From Actinomycetota bacterium (GTDB lineage Bacteria; Actinomycetota; Acidimicrobiia; IMCC26256; PALSA-555): a stretch of 64,000 nucleotides of DNA. Location: positions 216,982-280,981 of the forward strand of contig VGBR01000002.1 of assembly GCA_016870355.1 (NCBI GenBank). Direction: 5' to 3'. Position 1 is the first letter of the stretch, and each line of letters opens with the position of its first letter. Position numbers and translations under genes: made by a program. This document shows positions 49,566 through 57,058 of this stretch, in pieces. The notes beneath the pieces were generated by a model that was not told the DNA's origin, did not search any database, and worked only from the letters and a program-made list of their open reading frames with translations.

Positions 49566-50573
49566 ATGGCGAAGGCCCGCAACTTCTCGCCGTGGGCGTA
49601 CTGGATGCTCCGGCTCCAATCAGACCGCGCCACCGACCCGTGCCCGGTCGAAGACCCGTCCGCCCTGGCTGATTGGCGCGAGCGCGCACGGGCGCGGCTG
49701 CGCGACCTGCTCGGTCCGGAACCGGAGCGCATTCCGCTCGACCTGGAAGTGCGCGATTCGACGGACTGCGGGACATACCGCCGCGACTCGATCGTGTTCG
49801 ACAGCGAAGCCGCGATGTCCGTGCCTGCGTTCCTCCTCGTTCCGCACGACCGTCAGCACCCGGGCTCGGCCGTGCTCGCGGTGCACGGCCATGGACCGGG
49901 GAAGTCGGAGATCTGTGGGATCGACGGCGAGGAAGGCGGTGACTACGCCCACCAGCTCGCGGAGCTCGGGTACGTCGTGCTTGCACCCGACCTCCGCTGC
50001 TTCGGAGAGCGCGCGGATTGGGCTCCTCCGGACAAGTACCTCTGTGACCTCAACCTCGTGCACGCGCACGCGGCCGGAGCCAACCCGCTTGCGCAGAACC
50101 TCTGGGACCTCGCGCGAGCGCTCGATGTGTTGGGTGAGGATCCTCTTGTCGATCCGACGCGCATCGGCGTGGCGGGCTTCTCGTACGGCGCGACGATGAC
50201 GCTGTTCCTCACCGCAACGGACGAGCGGGTTCGGGCTGCAGTGGTCAGCGGCTACTTCAACGCGTGGTCTGCGGCGCATGAAGTGCCGTGGAACCTTTGC
50301 GGGTCGCAAGTCCTCTCAGGGATGCTCACTGCGATCGAGCACGTCGACCTCGGTGCGCTGGCTGCGCCGCGCGCGCTGCTGGTGGAATCGGGCACCGAGG
50401 ATCTGATCTTCCCTGTTGATGCCGCGCGCACCGAGATGGCTCGCCTCAAGTCCGTCTACGACGCATTCGGCGAGGCCGACGCGCTCGAGCACGCGGTGTT
50501 CGATGGAGGGCACGAATGGCACGGTGGTCTGGTCGAGGGATTCCTTGCCCGACACCTCGGCCCCGCCGCGTAG
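49566..50573 (+). CDS. Alpha/beta hydrolase (acetyl-xylan/dienelactone hydrolase-like)
   Basis: A 335-residue hydrolase. The oxyanion region is SAVLAVHGHGPGKSEICGID, the nucleophile elbow GVAGFSYGATMTLFL (G-F-S-Y-G), the acid in LLVESGTEDLIFPVDAARTE and the histidine in FDGGHEWHGG. No signal peptide is seen, so it is cytoplasmic. It ends the transporter operon five bases behind the ThuA-like gene. It probably deacylates or de-esterifies the imported compound; the substrate is unknown. Confidence 0.82.
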   Translation: MAKARNFSPWAYWMLRLQSDRATDPCPVEDPSALADWRERARARLRDLLGPEPERIPLDLEVRDSTDCGTYRRDSIVFDSEAAMSVPAFLLVPHDRQHPGSAVLAVHGHGPGKSEICGIDGEEGGDYAHQLAELGYVVLAPDLRCFGERADWAPPDKYLCDLNLVHAHAAGANPLAQNLWDLARALDVLGEDPLVDPTRIGVAGFSYGATMTLFLTATDERVRAAVVSGYFNAWSAAHEVPWNLCGSQVLSGMLTAIEHVDLGALAAPRALLVESGTEDLIFPVDAARTEMARLKSVYDAFGEADALEHAVFDGGHEWHGGLVEGFLARHLGPAA

Positions 50574-50581
50574 GGTCACCG

Positions 50582-50655
50582 TTCCCGCTCTCGACGCTGC
50601 GCGTCGGGCCGCTCGGGCCACGGCTACCTGCGGCGCAGGGTACCTGCGCCGCGGT
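50582..50655 (-). repeat. Family A repeat, copy A5 (inverted, upstream of ridA)
   Basis: On the minus strand hairpin 1 is the perfect GCGGCGCAGG/CCTGCGCCGC stem (50630-50652), hairpin 2 is GGCC, CGAGC, GGCC, and hairpin 3 is CGACGC/GCGTCG with loop GCA, ending GAGAGCGGGA. Hairpin 3 has two base pairs changed on both sides compared with A2. It faces copy A4 across the ridA gene. Confidence 0.9.
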
Positions 50656-50658
50656 CGG

Positions 50659-50664
50659 TAGCCT
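50659..50664 (+). promoter_or_regulatory. -10 box TAGCCT, leaderless start of ridA
   Basis: TAGCCT ends six bases before GTG 50671 and lies just outside the A5 repeat. Confidence 0.5.
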
Positions 50665-50670
50665 CCGGCT

Positions 50671-51132
50671 GTGTTCGAGGACCGTCTGGCTGAGCTGGGG
50701 ATCGCGCTTCCTGGCCCGTTCCCACCCCACGATCCACTCGATGCCGTGGTCCTGCACAGGGGGACAGCGCGCACATCAGGTCAGCTGCCGCGCGACGCCG
50801 CGGGCAACGTCCGCACGGGCATTCTCGGGAGCGAGATCACACCGGGGGCGGGAGCCGAGTGTGCCGCGTTGTGCGTGCTCAACGCGCTGTCCGTCTTGCG
50901 CGAAGCGCTGGGGTCGCTTGACGCGATCGATCGGATCCTCACGATGACCGTCTTCATCGCCTGCGCTCCCAACTTCGTCGAGCAACCCGCGGTCGCCGAC
51001 GGCGCCAGCAAGGTGCTCGACAGCATCTTCGGACTTGCGGGACGTCATTCCCGGTCGGCGATCGGCGTAGCGGCTCTCCCGCGTGGCGCCTCCGTCGAGA
51101 TCGAGCTCACCGTCGGACTCAAGGATGCGTAA
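50671..51132 (+). CDS. RidA/YjgF-family protein
   Basis: A 153-residue protein of the YjgF/YER057c/UK114 superfamily: VVLHRGTARTSGQLPRDAAG, CAALCVLNALSVLREALGSL, TMTVFIACAPNFVEQPAVAD and HSRSAIGVAALPRGASVEIE. The RidA active-site arginine and the final glutamate region are recognisable (RSAIGVAALPRGASVEIE). Classic RidA deaminates reactive enamines or imines formed by PLP enzymes; this longer subgroup is less studied. The gene is flanked on both sides by family A repeats in opposite orientation and has its own leaderless promoter. Confidence 0.83.
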   Translation: MFEDRLAELGIALPGPFPPHDPLDAVVLHRGTARTSGQLPRDAAGNVRTGILGSEITPGAGAECAALCVLNALSVLREALGSLDAIDRILTMTVFIACAPNFVEQPAVADGASKVLDSIFGLAGRHSRSAIGVAALPRGASVEIELTVGLKDA

Positions 51133-51133
51133 G

Positions 51134-51213
51134 GCGAGCGACCGCGGCGCAGGTACCCTGCGTCGCAGCGAGCCGGGGCCCGAGCGGCCTGGCGCTCTGC
51201 GCCAAGAGCGGGA
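51134..51213 (+). repeat. Family A repeat, copy A4 (ridA-GH4 gap)
   Basis: Hairpin 1 is GCGGCGCAGG/CCTGCGTCGC with loop TAC and one G-T wobble (51144-51166). Hairpin 2 is GGCC, CGAGC, GGCC. Hairpin 3 is TGGCGC/GCGCCA with loop TCT (51190-51204), ending AAGAGCGGGA, whose purines lie about six bases before the next ATG. The copy starts two bases after the ridA stop. Confidence 0.9.
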
Positions 51214-51219
51214 AGCTTG

Positions 51220-52596
51220 ATGGCACCGCGCATCACGATCATCGGTGGCGGCAGCTACCAATGGGTGCCGAAGCTGCTCGTAGACATCGCGAACACGCCG
51301 CTGCTGCACGGTGCCGAGATCGTCATCGAGGACATCGATCCCGCGCCGGTGCCGCGCATGGTCGAGCTGGTCAAGCACGTCGCGGAGGTGCGCGGCATCG
51401 GGTTGACGGCAACCGGCACCACGAACCAACGCGAAGCGCTCGAGGGCGCCGACTATGTGGTGGTGAGCATCTCCACCGGCGGCTTCGAGGCCATGCGTCA
51501 CGACATCGAGATCCCCGAGCGCTATGACATCCGTCAGTCCGTGGGCGACAGCGTGGGTCCGGGCGGAATCGTGCGCGCGCTTCGCAACATCCCGGTGTTC
51601 CTCGACATCGCTCGCGACATGGAGGAGCTGTGTCCGGACGCATGGCTGCTCAACCTCACGAACCCGATGACCTCGATCTGTCGCGCGGTGACGCGTGAGT
51701 CGTCCATCACGACCATCGGCTTGTGCCACGAGGTCACGATCGCTCAGTTCACGCTCAGCCTCTTGCTCGACGCGAGCTTCATGGACATCACGCCGACGGT
51801 CGCGGGTGTGAACCATCTTCCGTTCATCAGCACCCTTGACGTCGCCGGTGAAGACGGGCTTGAGAAGCTCCGCGACCTCGTCGCCCACGCCGACGAACGC
51901 GGCAGCGAACCACTCGCGATGGCTTTTCCGGAGGGGTTGGGTCACGAGAAGGTCTCCGAAGGAGGCGAGTGGACCAAGGGCGACCTCCTTCACCAGAACC
52001 AGGTGAAGCTCGAGCTGTTCCGCCGGTTCGGCGTGCTCCCCGCAGCCGGCGATCGGCACCTCGTCGAGTTCTTCCCGAACTTCCTCACCGAAGCAGCTCA
52101 GTGGGGCGAACGGTGGGGCGTGTCGCTCACGTCGATCGCGGATCGCGAGTGGTGGCAGGGGCGTCACATCGCGGACTTCGAGGAGATGCTGACGTCGTCC
52201 GAGGTGTCGAACATGCCGTCGGGCGAGATGGTCGCGGCGATCATCCAGTGCCACATGCTTGGCATGCCAGGCTGGTTCCCGCTCAACATCCCGAACCAGG
52301 GCCAGGTCGCAGATCTCCCACCCGACGTGGTGGTCGAGAGCATGGGTGTCGTCGACGCCGACGGCCCGCGCGGACGTGACGAAGTCGCGCTGCCGCCCGC
52401 GATGGCGGCCGAGCTCCGCCAGGTGTCTGCTGCGCAGGAGCTCACTGTCGAAGCCGCGATCAGTGGACGGCGCGACGCGGTGTTCGAAGCGATGATGACC
52501 GACCCGCTCGCCAGTCGCATCGACTATGACGCGCTCGGGCGCATGACTGACGAGATGCTCACGGCCACGAAGCCCTGGCTGCCCCAGTTCGCGTGA
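51220..52596 (+). CDS. Glycoside hydrolase family 4 (NAD+/Mn-dependent glycosidase)
   Basis: A 458-residue GH4 enzyme. The Rossmann start is ITIIGGGSYQWVPKLLVDIA, and VVVSISTGGFEAMRHDIEIP and QSVGDSVGPGGIVRALRNIP follow. The sugar-site Asn is in LLNLTNPMTSICRAV, and metal ligands Cys and His are in GLCHEVTIAQFTL and GVNHLPFISTLD. GH4 enzymes act by oxidation at C3 and elimination, with alpha- or beta-specific members for galactosides, glucosides and glucuronides. The specificity is not clear. ATG 51220 sits just behind repeat A4 and seems to use its purine end as ribosome site. The stop overlaps the deaminase gene. Confidence 0.9.
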   Translation: MAPRITIIGGGSYQWVPKLLVDIANTPLLHGAEIVIEDIDPAPVPRMVELVKHVAEVRGIGLTATGTTNQREALEGADYVVVSISTGGFEAMRHDIEIPERYDIRQSVGDSVGPGGIVRALRNIPVFLDIARDMEELCPDAWLLNLTNPMTSICRAVTRESSITTIGLCHEVTIAQFTLSLLLDASFMDITPTVAGVNHLPFISTLDVAGEDGLEKLRDLVAHADERGSEPLAMAFPEGLGHEKVSEGGEWTKGDLLHQNQVKLELFRRFGVLPAAGDRHLVEFFPNFLTEAAQWGERWGVSLTSIADREWWQGRHIADFEEMLTSSEVSNMPSGEMVAAIIQCHMLGMPGWFPLNIPNQGQVADLPPDVVVESMGVVDADGPRGRDEVALPPAMAAELRQVSAAQELTVEAAISGRRDAVFEAMMTDPLASRIDYDALGRMTDEMLTATKPWLPQFA

Positions 52597-53354
52597 GGGA
52601 CCTCGCGCTGGAAGTCCGCGTGCACGCGGATTCGGATGCAGTCGGCATCGCGGCCGCGGATGACGCGGCTCGCGCCATCGCTGATGCGGTTGCCAATCGC
52701 GGCGTTGCGAACGTCATGTTCGCGAGTGGGAACTCCCAGCTCGCCTTCCTCGAAGTGCTGACCGGTCGTAGCGATGTGGACTGGAACCGTCTCGTCGGCT
52801 TCCACATGGACGAATACGTCGGCATCGACGGTGAGCATCCGGCGTCCTTCCGGCGCTACATGGGCGAGCGAATCGTCGGCGCGGTCCACCCATCTGCCTT
52901 TCACGAGATCCATGGCGACGCCGCCGACGTGGGCGCCGAGTGCCAGCGATACGCCGCGCTCCTCGCCGACCATCCCCTTGATCTCTGCTGTCTGGGCATC
53001 GGCGAGAACGGACACCTCGCGTTCAACGATCCACCCGTCGCCGACTTCGAGGATCCGCTCGACGTCAAGGTCGTCGAGCTCGACGACGCGTGTCGGCGGC
53101 AGCAAGTCGGTGAAGGCCACTTCGCGTCGATCGACGCGGTTCCCGCAACGGCGATCACGGTCACGATCCCCGCGCTCCTGCGCGCTCGCACCGTGCTGGC
53201 GATCGTGCCGGAAGCCCGCAAGCGCGAGTCCGTCCGACGCGCGCTCACCGGCCCAGTCGAAGAGGCGTGTCCAGCGTCGATCCTCCAGACGAAGGGCAAC
53301 GTGACGTTGCACCTCGATGTCGAGTCCGCGGCCGACCTGGAGCTCTCGAAGTGA
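52593..53354 (+). CDS. Glucosamine-6-phosphate deaminase-like isomerase (NagB family)
   Basis: A 253-residue sugar-phosphate isomerase/deaminase: VMFASGNSQLAFLEVLTGRS, VGFHMDEYVGIDGEHPASFR, LCCLGIGENGHLAFNDPPVA and FASIDAVPATAITVTIPALL. The family's DEY and GENGH motifs are intact. It should convert glucosamine-6-phosphate to fructose-6-phosphate and ammonia, or act on a related amino sugar. The start overlaps the GH4 stop (GTGA), indicating an amino-sugar route downstream of the glycosidase. No NagA gene is adjacent. Confidence 0.88.
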   Translation: MRDLALEVRVHADSDAVGIAAADDAARAIADAVANRGVANVMFASGNSQLAFLEVLTGRSDVDWNRLVGFHMDEYVGIDGEHPASFRRYMGERIVGAVHPSAFHEIHGDAADVGAECQRYAALLADHPLDLCCLGIGENGHLAFNDPPVADFEDPLDVKVVELDDACRRQQVGEGHFASIDAVPATAITVTIPALLRARTVLAIVPEARKRESVRRALTGPVEEACPASILQTKGNVTLHLDVESAADLELSK

Positions 53355-54013
53355 GCACGTCACCCGAGCTCGAGGTCCTCACGTTCCCGAGCCTCGCCGA
53401 GCTGAAGCGGCGGCTTCCGCGACTGCTCGTGGGGATCGCCGTCATCTCGGTCGGGATCTCGCTCGTGCTCGACGCTCGCCTCGGCGTCAGCCCGTGGGAC
53501 GTGCTGCACCAAGGGCTGAGCGATGCGTCGGGCTTGTCCTTCGGCACGATCGTCGTGCTGGTGGGTCTGGTCGTGCTGCTCGTGTGGATCCCGATCCGGC
53601 AGCGCTTCGGGATCGGCACGGTCATCAACACGCTTTCCATCGGGTTCATCGTCGACGCGACCCGTGACTTGGTTCCCCACGTGGATGAGCCCGCGCTCCG
53701 CTGGTTGATGCTCGTCGGCGGGATCGTGATCGCCAGCGTTGGGGTGGGGCTCTACATCGGTGCGGGGCTCGGTCCCGGTCCGCGCGATGGCTTGATGACC
53801 GGCATCGCAGCGAAGGGGTATCCGCTCTGGATCGTTCGCACGGTGATCGAGCTGCTCGCGCTCGGCGCCGGTTGGGCAATGGGTGGCGACGTCGGTGCCG
53901 GCACCGTGCTGTTCGCGTTCAGCATCGGTCCGCTTGGTCACTGGTTCCTGAAGCGGCTCCACCTCGGCGTCGGCGGCGTCGACCCGGACCCACAGGCGGC
54001 GGTCGGGGAGTGA
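53351..54013 (+). CDS. YczE/YitT-like integral membrane protein
   Basis: A 220-residue protein with five to six membrane helices: LLVGIAVISVGISLVLDARL, GVSPWDVLHQGLSDASGLSF, WLMLVGGIVIASVGVGLYIG and GAGLGPGPRDGLMTGIAAKG. The paired G-x-SPWD/GxGPRDGL motifs are typical of YczE proteins, whose function is not settled. GTG 53351 overlaps the deaminase stop, so it is co-expressed and may transport or regulate the amino-sugar route. Confidence 0.8.
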   Translation: MSTSPELEVLTFPSLAELKRRLPRLLVGIAVISVGISLVLDARLGVSPWDVLHQGLSDASGLSFGTIVVLVGLVVLLVWIPIRQRFGIGTVINTLSIGFIVDATRDLVPHVDEPALRWLMLVGGIVIASVGVGLYIGAGLGPGPRDGLMTGIAAKGYPLWIVRTVIELLALGAGWAMGGDVGAGTVLFAFSIGPLGHWFLKRLHLGVGGVDPDPQAAVGE

Positions 54014-54020
54014 GCGCACG

Positions 54021-54980
54021 GTGAGCGTGCGTGTGGGTGTGATCGGCACCGGCTTCGGTGCACGGGTCGCGGCGCCGGTGTTCTCGTCGACGCCGGGTTG
54101 CGAGGTCGTCGATGTGGTGTCGGCGCGTGACGACGCTGCCGTGGCCACGATGTGTGATCGCGCCGATCTGGATCTGGTCTCGATCCACTCACCGCCGTTC
54201 TTGCACCTTGCGCATGTGCGGCGGGCACTGGTCAACGGTCACGCCGTGCTCTGCGACAAGCCGTTCGGTGTGGACGCGACGCAGTCCGAGGCGATGCTCG
54301 GCGCGGCGGAGGCGGCCGAGTGCCTCCACCTGGTCAACTTCGAGTTCCGCTACGAGCCGATGCGCGAGCTGCTGCGAGCGCTGGTCGCCGAGGGCGCCAT
54401 CGGCACGCCGGAACACATCGGATGGACGCATGTCACGTCCGGATCGCGCGTCCCGATGCGCAAGCACGGCTGGTTGTTCGAACGAGCGAACGGTGGCGGG
54501 TTTGTGGGCGCGTGGGGTTCACATGCGGTCGACACCTTGCGGGTGATGTTCGGCGAGGTGATCACAGCAGCCGGTGACTGTCGCACGACGATCCCGGAAC
54601 GCACCGATGCCGACGGCGCGGTGCACGCGTGCGACGCCGAGGACGGGTTCTCGGCATGGCTCATCCTCAGCGGGGGAGTGACCGCCACGATCGACGCGAC
54701 GTTCGCGGCTAGCGCCTCGTTGGCTCCGCGGCTAGTCGTCGCGGGAAGTGAGGGCGTGCTGGAGTGCGTCGGTGACGCCAAGCTCACGCTTCGCCGCAGT
54801 GACGGAACCCGCGAAGAGCACGAGCAGCCGCGCGCCGACGGCGATCCTCATCTCGTACCGATGCAACGCTTCGCGGCTGTGGTGCGCGACGCAGTCGAAG
54901 CCGGCGTCGCGCCAGCCGGCAGCCCAACGTTCGTCGACGGCCTCGCTTGCGCAAGGGTCCTCGACGCGATCCGCGCTTGA
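54021..54980 (+). CDS. Gfo/Idh/MocA-family oxidoreductase
   Basis: A 319-residue NAD(P)-dependent oxidoreductase. The Rossmann start is VRVGVIGTGFGARVAAPVFS, with DLVSIHSPPFLHLAHVRRAL and the catalytic-type Lys in AVLCDKPFGVDATQSEAM. The C-terminal alpha/beta domain includes ANGGGFVGAWGSHAVDTLRV, where a His is in the usual place. The substrates are sugars, inositols or their keto forms. It closes the GH4-deaminase-YczE operon and, with ThuA nearby, fits a 3-keto-sugar type route (inference). Confidence 0.86.
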   Translation: MSVRVGVIGTGFGARVAAPVFSSTPGCEVVDVVSARDDAAVATMCDRADLDLVSIHSPPFLHLAHVRRALVNGHAVLCDKPFGVDATQSEAMLGAAEAAECLHLVNFEFRYEPMRELLRALVAEGAIGTPEHIGWTHVTSGSRVPMRKHGWLFERANGGGFVGAWGSHAVDTLRVMFGEVITAAGDCRTTIPERTDADGAVHACDAEDGFSAWLILSGGVTATIDATFAASASLAPRLVVAGSEGVLECVGDAKLTLRRSDGTREEHEQPRADGDPHLVPMQRFAAVVRDAVEAGVAPAGSPTFVDGLACARVLDAIRA

Positions 54981-55031
54981 CCCTATTTGGTCGATTTGCA
55001 ACCCCTGGAGCTATCGATCGACCAGATAGGG
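54981..55031. terminator. Bidirectional stem-loop between convergent genes
   Basis: Arms CCCTATTTGGTCGAT (54981-54995) and ATCGACCAGATAGGG (55017-55031) pair over 15 bp with one G-T wobble around a 21-base loop. The left arm begins one base after the oxidoreductase stop, and the right arm ends just before the stop of the minus-strand zinc-ribbon gene. AT content is higher than in the surrounding DNA. Confidence 0.6.
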
Positions 55032-55032
55032 A

Positions 55033-55188
55033 TTAGGGGCCGGCGTTGGCAGCGGCGGTGAAGAGGCGGTCCCAGCCGGTGAGGTCGTGGCCGAGTGCGG
55101 CGAGTGCGATGGTCACGTCGGCCTCGGCGCATTCCGAGCAGAACCGGGCCCCCGCCGGCACGCTCGTCCCGCACGCGGGGCAGTCCAC
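55033..55188 (-). CDS. 51-residue zinc-ribbon protein
   Basis: A small minus-strand gene. GTG 55186-55188 starts MDCPACGTSVPAGARFCSEC, a four-cysteine zinc ribbon (CPAC and CSEC). A 30-residue helical tail with HDLTGWDRLFTAAANAG follows, ending at TAA 55033-55035. It has no membrane segment, and its function is unknown; such ribbons often bind nucleic acid or partner proteins. Coding is supported by the intact cysteine spacing and the terminator-like dyad at its end. Confidence 0.6.
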   Translation of the reverse strand: MDCPACGTSVPAGARFCSECAEADVTIALAALGHDLTGWDRLFTAAANAGP

Positions 55189-55207
55189 GCTCGAAGCCTA
55201 GGAGCAG

Positions 55208-55263
55208 CCGAGCGTTCCGTAGGACGCCGCCGGGTACCCCGGTGGCGAGCGAGCGCGACCATG
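55208..55263. repeat. Hairpin repeat family C, copy 2
   Basis: A 10-bp stem CGCCGCCGGG/CCCGGTGGCG with one G-T wobble and loop TAC, followed by AGCGAGCGCG. It shares stem length, the GGG-TAC-CCC core and flanking CGAGCG words with 4482-4540. It fills the gap between the zinc-ribbon gene and the pterin dehydratase gene; the rest of that gap shows no other feature. Confidence 0.4.
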
Positions 55264-55313
55264 AAGGCGGCTTGCGTTGGAATTGCCCTCACCCCACGGC
55301 GGAGAATGCACCC

Positions 55314-55604
55314 ATGGCAACCCTCTCGGACGACGACGTGAGCGCAGGCCTGAGCGGGTTGACCGACTGGCGGCGAGACGGCGACGAGATCGTGCGTGAC
55401 GTCGAGTGCCCGTCGTTCTCCGAGGCGATCAGCTTCGTGACCCGCATCGCGGATCTCGCCGAGGCGGCGAACCATCACCCCGACATCGACATCCGATACC
55501 ACAAGCTCCGCATCGCGCTCACCTCACACGATGCTGGCGGCCTCACCCAGCGCGACCTCGATCTCGCCGCGCAGATCGACGCCACCGCTCCCGCATCGGG
55601 CTGA
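55314..55604 (+). CDS. 4a-hydroxytetrahydrobiopterin dehydratase-like (PCD/DCoH) protein
   Basis: A 96-residue protein with the full PCD signature EAANHHPDIDIRYHKLRIAL, TSHDAGGLTQRDLDLAAQID. It dehydrates pterin carbinolamine during cofactor recycling; in bacteria lacking aromatic hydroxylases a role in molybdopterin metabolism has been proposed, which would suit the molybdenum genes downstream. GGCGGAG lies about ten bases before ATG 55314. The frame upstream of that ATG is not family-like. Confidence 0.9.
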   Translation: MATLSDDDVSAGLSGLTDWRRDGDEIVRDVECPSFSEAISFVTRIADLAEAANHHPDIDIRYHKLRIALTSHDAGGLTQRDLDLAAQIDATAPASG

Positions 55605-55607
55605 CTC

Positions 55608-56027
55608 GTGCTCACGGCCGTCGTCGGGATCGTCGTCGGGCTGCTCGTGCTGGCCTTCGTGGTCGCGGTCACGCTCGACAAGGGACCACCGCCCGCAGAC
55701 GTCGCGTTCGCGTACGAGCAGGCGTGGGACCACCTCGACTTCTCGTCGCTGTGGGCGCTGTCAGCCGACGAGCTGCGTGACGGGCTGGACCGCAAGGCGT
55801 TCGTCGCGGCGAAGGAAGCGGCGTACGCGCAGCGCCGCGGCCTCGGTCACCTCGCCCGATCCATCAGTGTCGAGGAGATCGGCGTGCACGGCGGAACCGC
55901 CGTCGCACATACCAAGGTCGACCTGCACGACGGCGACACCGCGCGCCACGAGGTGCACCTCGCACACCGCGCCGGCCGCTGGGTCGTCACCGAGTACCAC
56001 CTGCGGGCTGACGCAGCCTCTACGTAG
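55608..56027 (+). CDS. Small membrane-anchored protein, possibly NTF2-like
   Basis: A 139-residue protein. An N-terminal membrane anchor (VVGIVVGLLVLAFVVAVTLD) precedes a soluble domain with ADVAFAYEQAWDHLDFSSLW, FVAAKEAAYAQRRGLGHLAR and AGRWVVTEYHLRADAAST, resembling NTF2/SnoaL-like folds. The function is unknown. GTG 55608 lies four bases after the previous stop. The stop TAG (56025-56027) directly abuts the stop of the convergent gene. Confidence 0.62.
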   Translation: MLTAVVGIVVGLLVLAFVVAVTLDKGPPPADVAFAYEQAWDHLDFSSLWALSADELRDGLDRKAFVAAKEAAYAQRRGLGHLARSISVEEIGVHGGTAVAHTKVDLHDGDTARHEVHLAHRAGRWVVTEYHLRADAAST

Positions 56028-56444
56028 CTACGTCGCGGACCAGCCGACCCACTTGTTGATGTCGACGACGAGTGCGGGGCCGGGGAGTCGGTGCATCCCG
56101 TACTGGCCGCGGTACTTCATGTACATCGGCTCCATGAGCGGCTCGAACTCAGGACGGTCGCGTGGCACGATCCACGCTTGACCGTCGATCCTCACCCACC
56201 AGAGCTGTGACCAGTCCTCGTCGTACTGATCGACCAGCAGGCTGACGGCAGGGCAGCCGAGTACGTTGCTGATGCGGCGCAGCGCGTTGGTGGACTTCGG
56301 CTTGTGGTCGATGACCGTGATCAGCTGATCGCCTTCGAGTGCGAAGCAGACGGGCACGACGTGGGGTTGCCCGGAATGGTCGACCGTGGCGAGGCGGGCG
56401 ACTCGGGCTTGGGCGACGCGCCGACGCATCGAAACCTTGTCCAC
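56028..56444 (-). CDS. PPOX-class F420-dependent oxidoreductase-like protein
   Basis: A 138-residue split-barrel protein: QARVARLATVDHSGQPHVVP, ITVIDHKPKSTNALRRISNV and QLWWVRIDGQAWIVPRDRPE, which match the Rv0121-like group of F420-binding PPOX proteins. The cofactor is inferred; the substrate is unknown. GTG 56444 follows a minus-strand TACCGT box by eight bases and is preferred; ATG 56429 is the alternative. It is divergent from mobA. Confidence 0.78.
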   Translation of the reverse strand: MDKVSMRRRVAQARVARLATVDHSGQPHVVPVCFALEGDQLITVIDHKPKSTNALRRISNVLGCPAVSLLVDQYDEDWSQLWWVRIDGQAWIVPRDRPEFEPLMEPMYMKYRGQYGMHRLPGPALVVDINKWVGWSAT

Positions 56445-56452
56445 AGAGCACG

Positions 56453-56462
56453 ACGGTACCGT
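56453..56462. promoter_or_regulatory. Palindromic divergent -10 element ACGGTACCGT
   Basis: The 10-bp palindrome contains TACCGT on both strands. The plus box ends seven bases before the mobA GTG (56470), and the minus box ends eight bases before the GTG (56444) of the oxidoreductase gene. One site thus seems to drive two leaderless genes. Confidence 0.55.
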
Positions 56463-56469
56463 CTTGTGC

Positions 56470-57048
56470 GTGAGAATTGGTGGCCTTCTGCTCACGGGTG
56501 GGGAAAGCAGACGTCTCGGCTTTGCCAAGCACGAGGTACGTGTCCACGGGGAGCGGTTGGCCGATCGCAGCGCGCGAGTGCTCGCACATGCGTGTGATCC
56601 AGTGCGCGAAGTCGGGCCGGGCGTGACCGATCTGGTCGCAGTCCGAGAAGACCCGCCAGGCAGTGGGCCGCTCGCGGCACTGCACGCGGGCGCCGACGCG
56701 CTGCGCATCGACGGGCACGACGGGCCCGTCATCCTCCTCGCGGTCGACCTCCCCTTCGTCGATGAGCGATTGCTTGGCTGGTTGGCAGCGCATCCAGCAT
56801 CGGGAAGCGTCGTGCCGCGTGTGGCCGGCGCCGCGCAATCAGTCTGCGCACGCTTCGCACCCAGTGCGCTGATGACAGCGAGTGAGCTGGTCGCTGCCGG
56901 TGTCCGCTCGATGCACGCGCTGCTCGACGAGATCGAGATCACCTATGTCGACGAGGCCGACTGGGGCGTGGCGTGCGACGCACGCGCGTTCACCGACATC
57001 GACACTCCGCAAGACCTCGCCGCGCTCGAACAGCAGAGGAGGCAGTAG
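56470..57048 (+). CDS. mobA: Molybdenum cofactor guanylyltransferase
   Basis: A 192-residue nucleotidyltransferase. The N-terminal motif is GLLLTGGESRRLGFAKHEV (family L-x-G-G-x-S-R-R-x-G-x-x-K), followed by DPPGSGPLAALHAGADALRI, ILLAVDLPFVDERLLGWLA and a C-terminal DEADWGVACDARAFTDIDTP. It attaches GMP to molybdopterin, giving the dinucleotide cofactor used by formate dehydrogenase-type enzymes. The neighbours fdhD and the YdeP-type oxidoreductase gene fit that role. The fdhD -10 box starts inside its stop codon. Confidence 0.9.
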   Translation: MRIGGLLLTGGESRRLGFAKHEVRVHGERLADRSARVLAHACDPVREVGPGVTDLVAVREDPPGSGPLAALHAGADALRIDGHDGPVILLAVDLPFVDERLLGWLAAHPASGSVVPRVAGAAQSVCARFAPSALMTASELVAAGVRSMHALLDEIEITYVDEADWGVACDARAFTDIDTPQDLAALEQQRRQ

Positions 57049-57051
57049 CCT
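57046..57051 (+). promoter_or_regulatory. -10 box TAGCCT, leaderless start of fdhD
   Basis: TAGCCT begins with the mobA stop codon and ends seven bases before GTG 57059. Confidence 0.45.
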
Positions 57052-57058
57052 CGACCGC

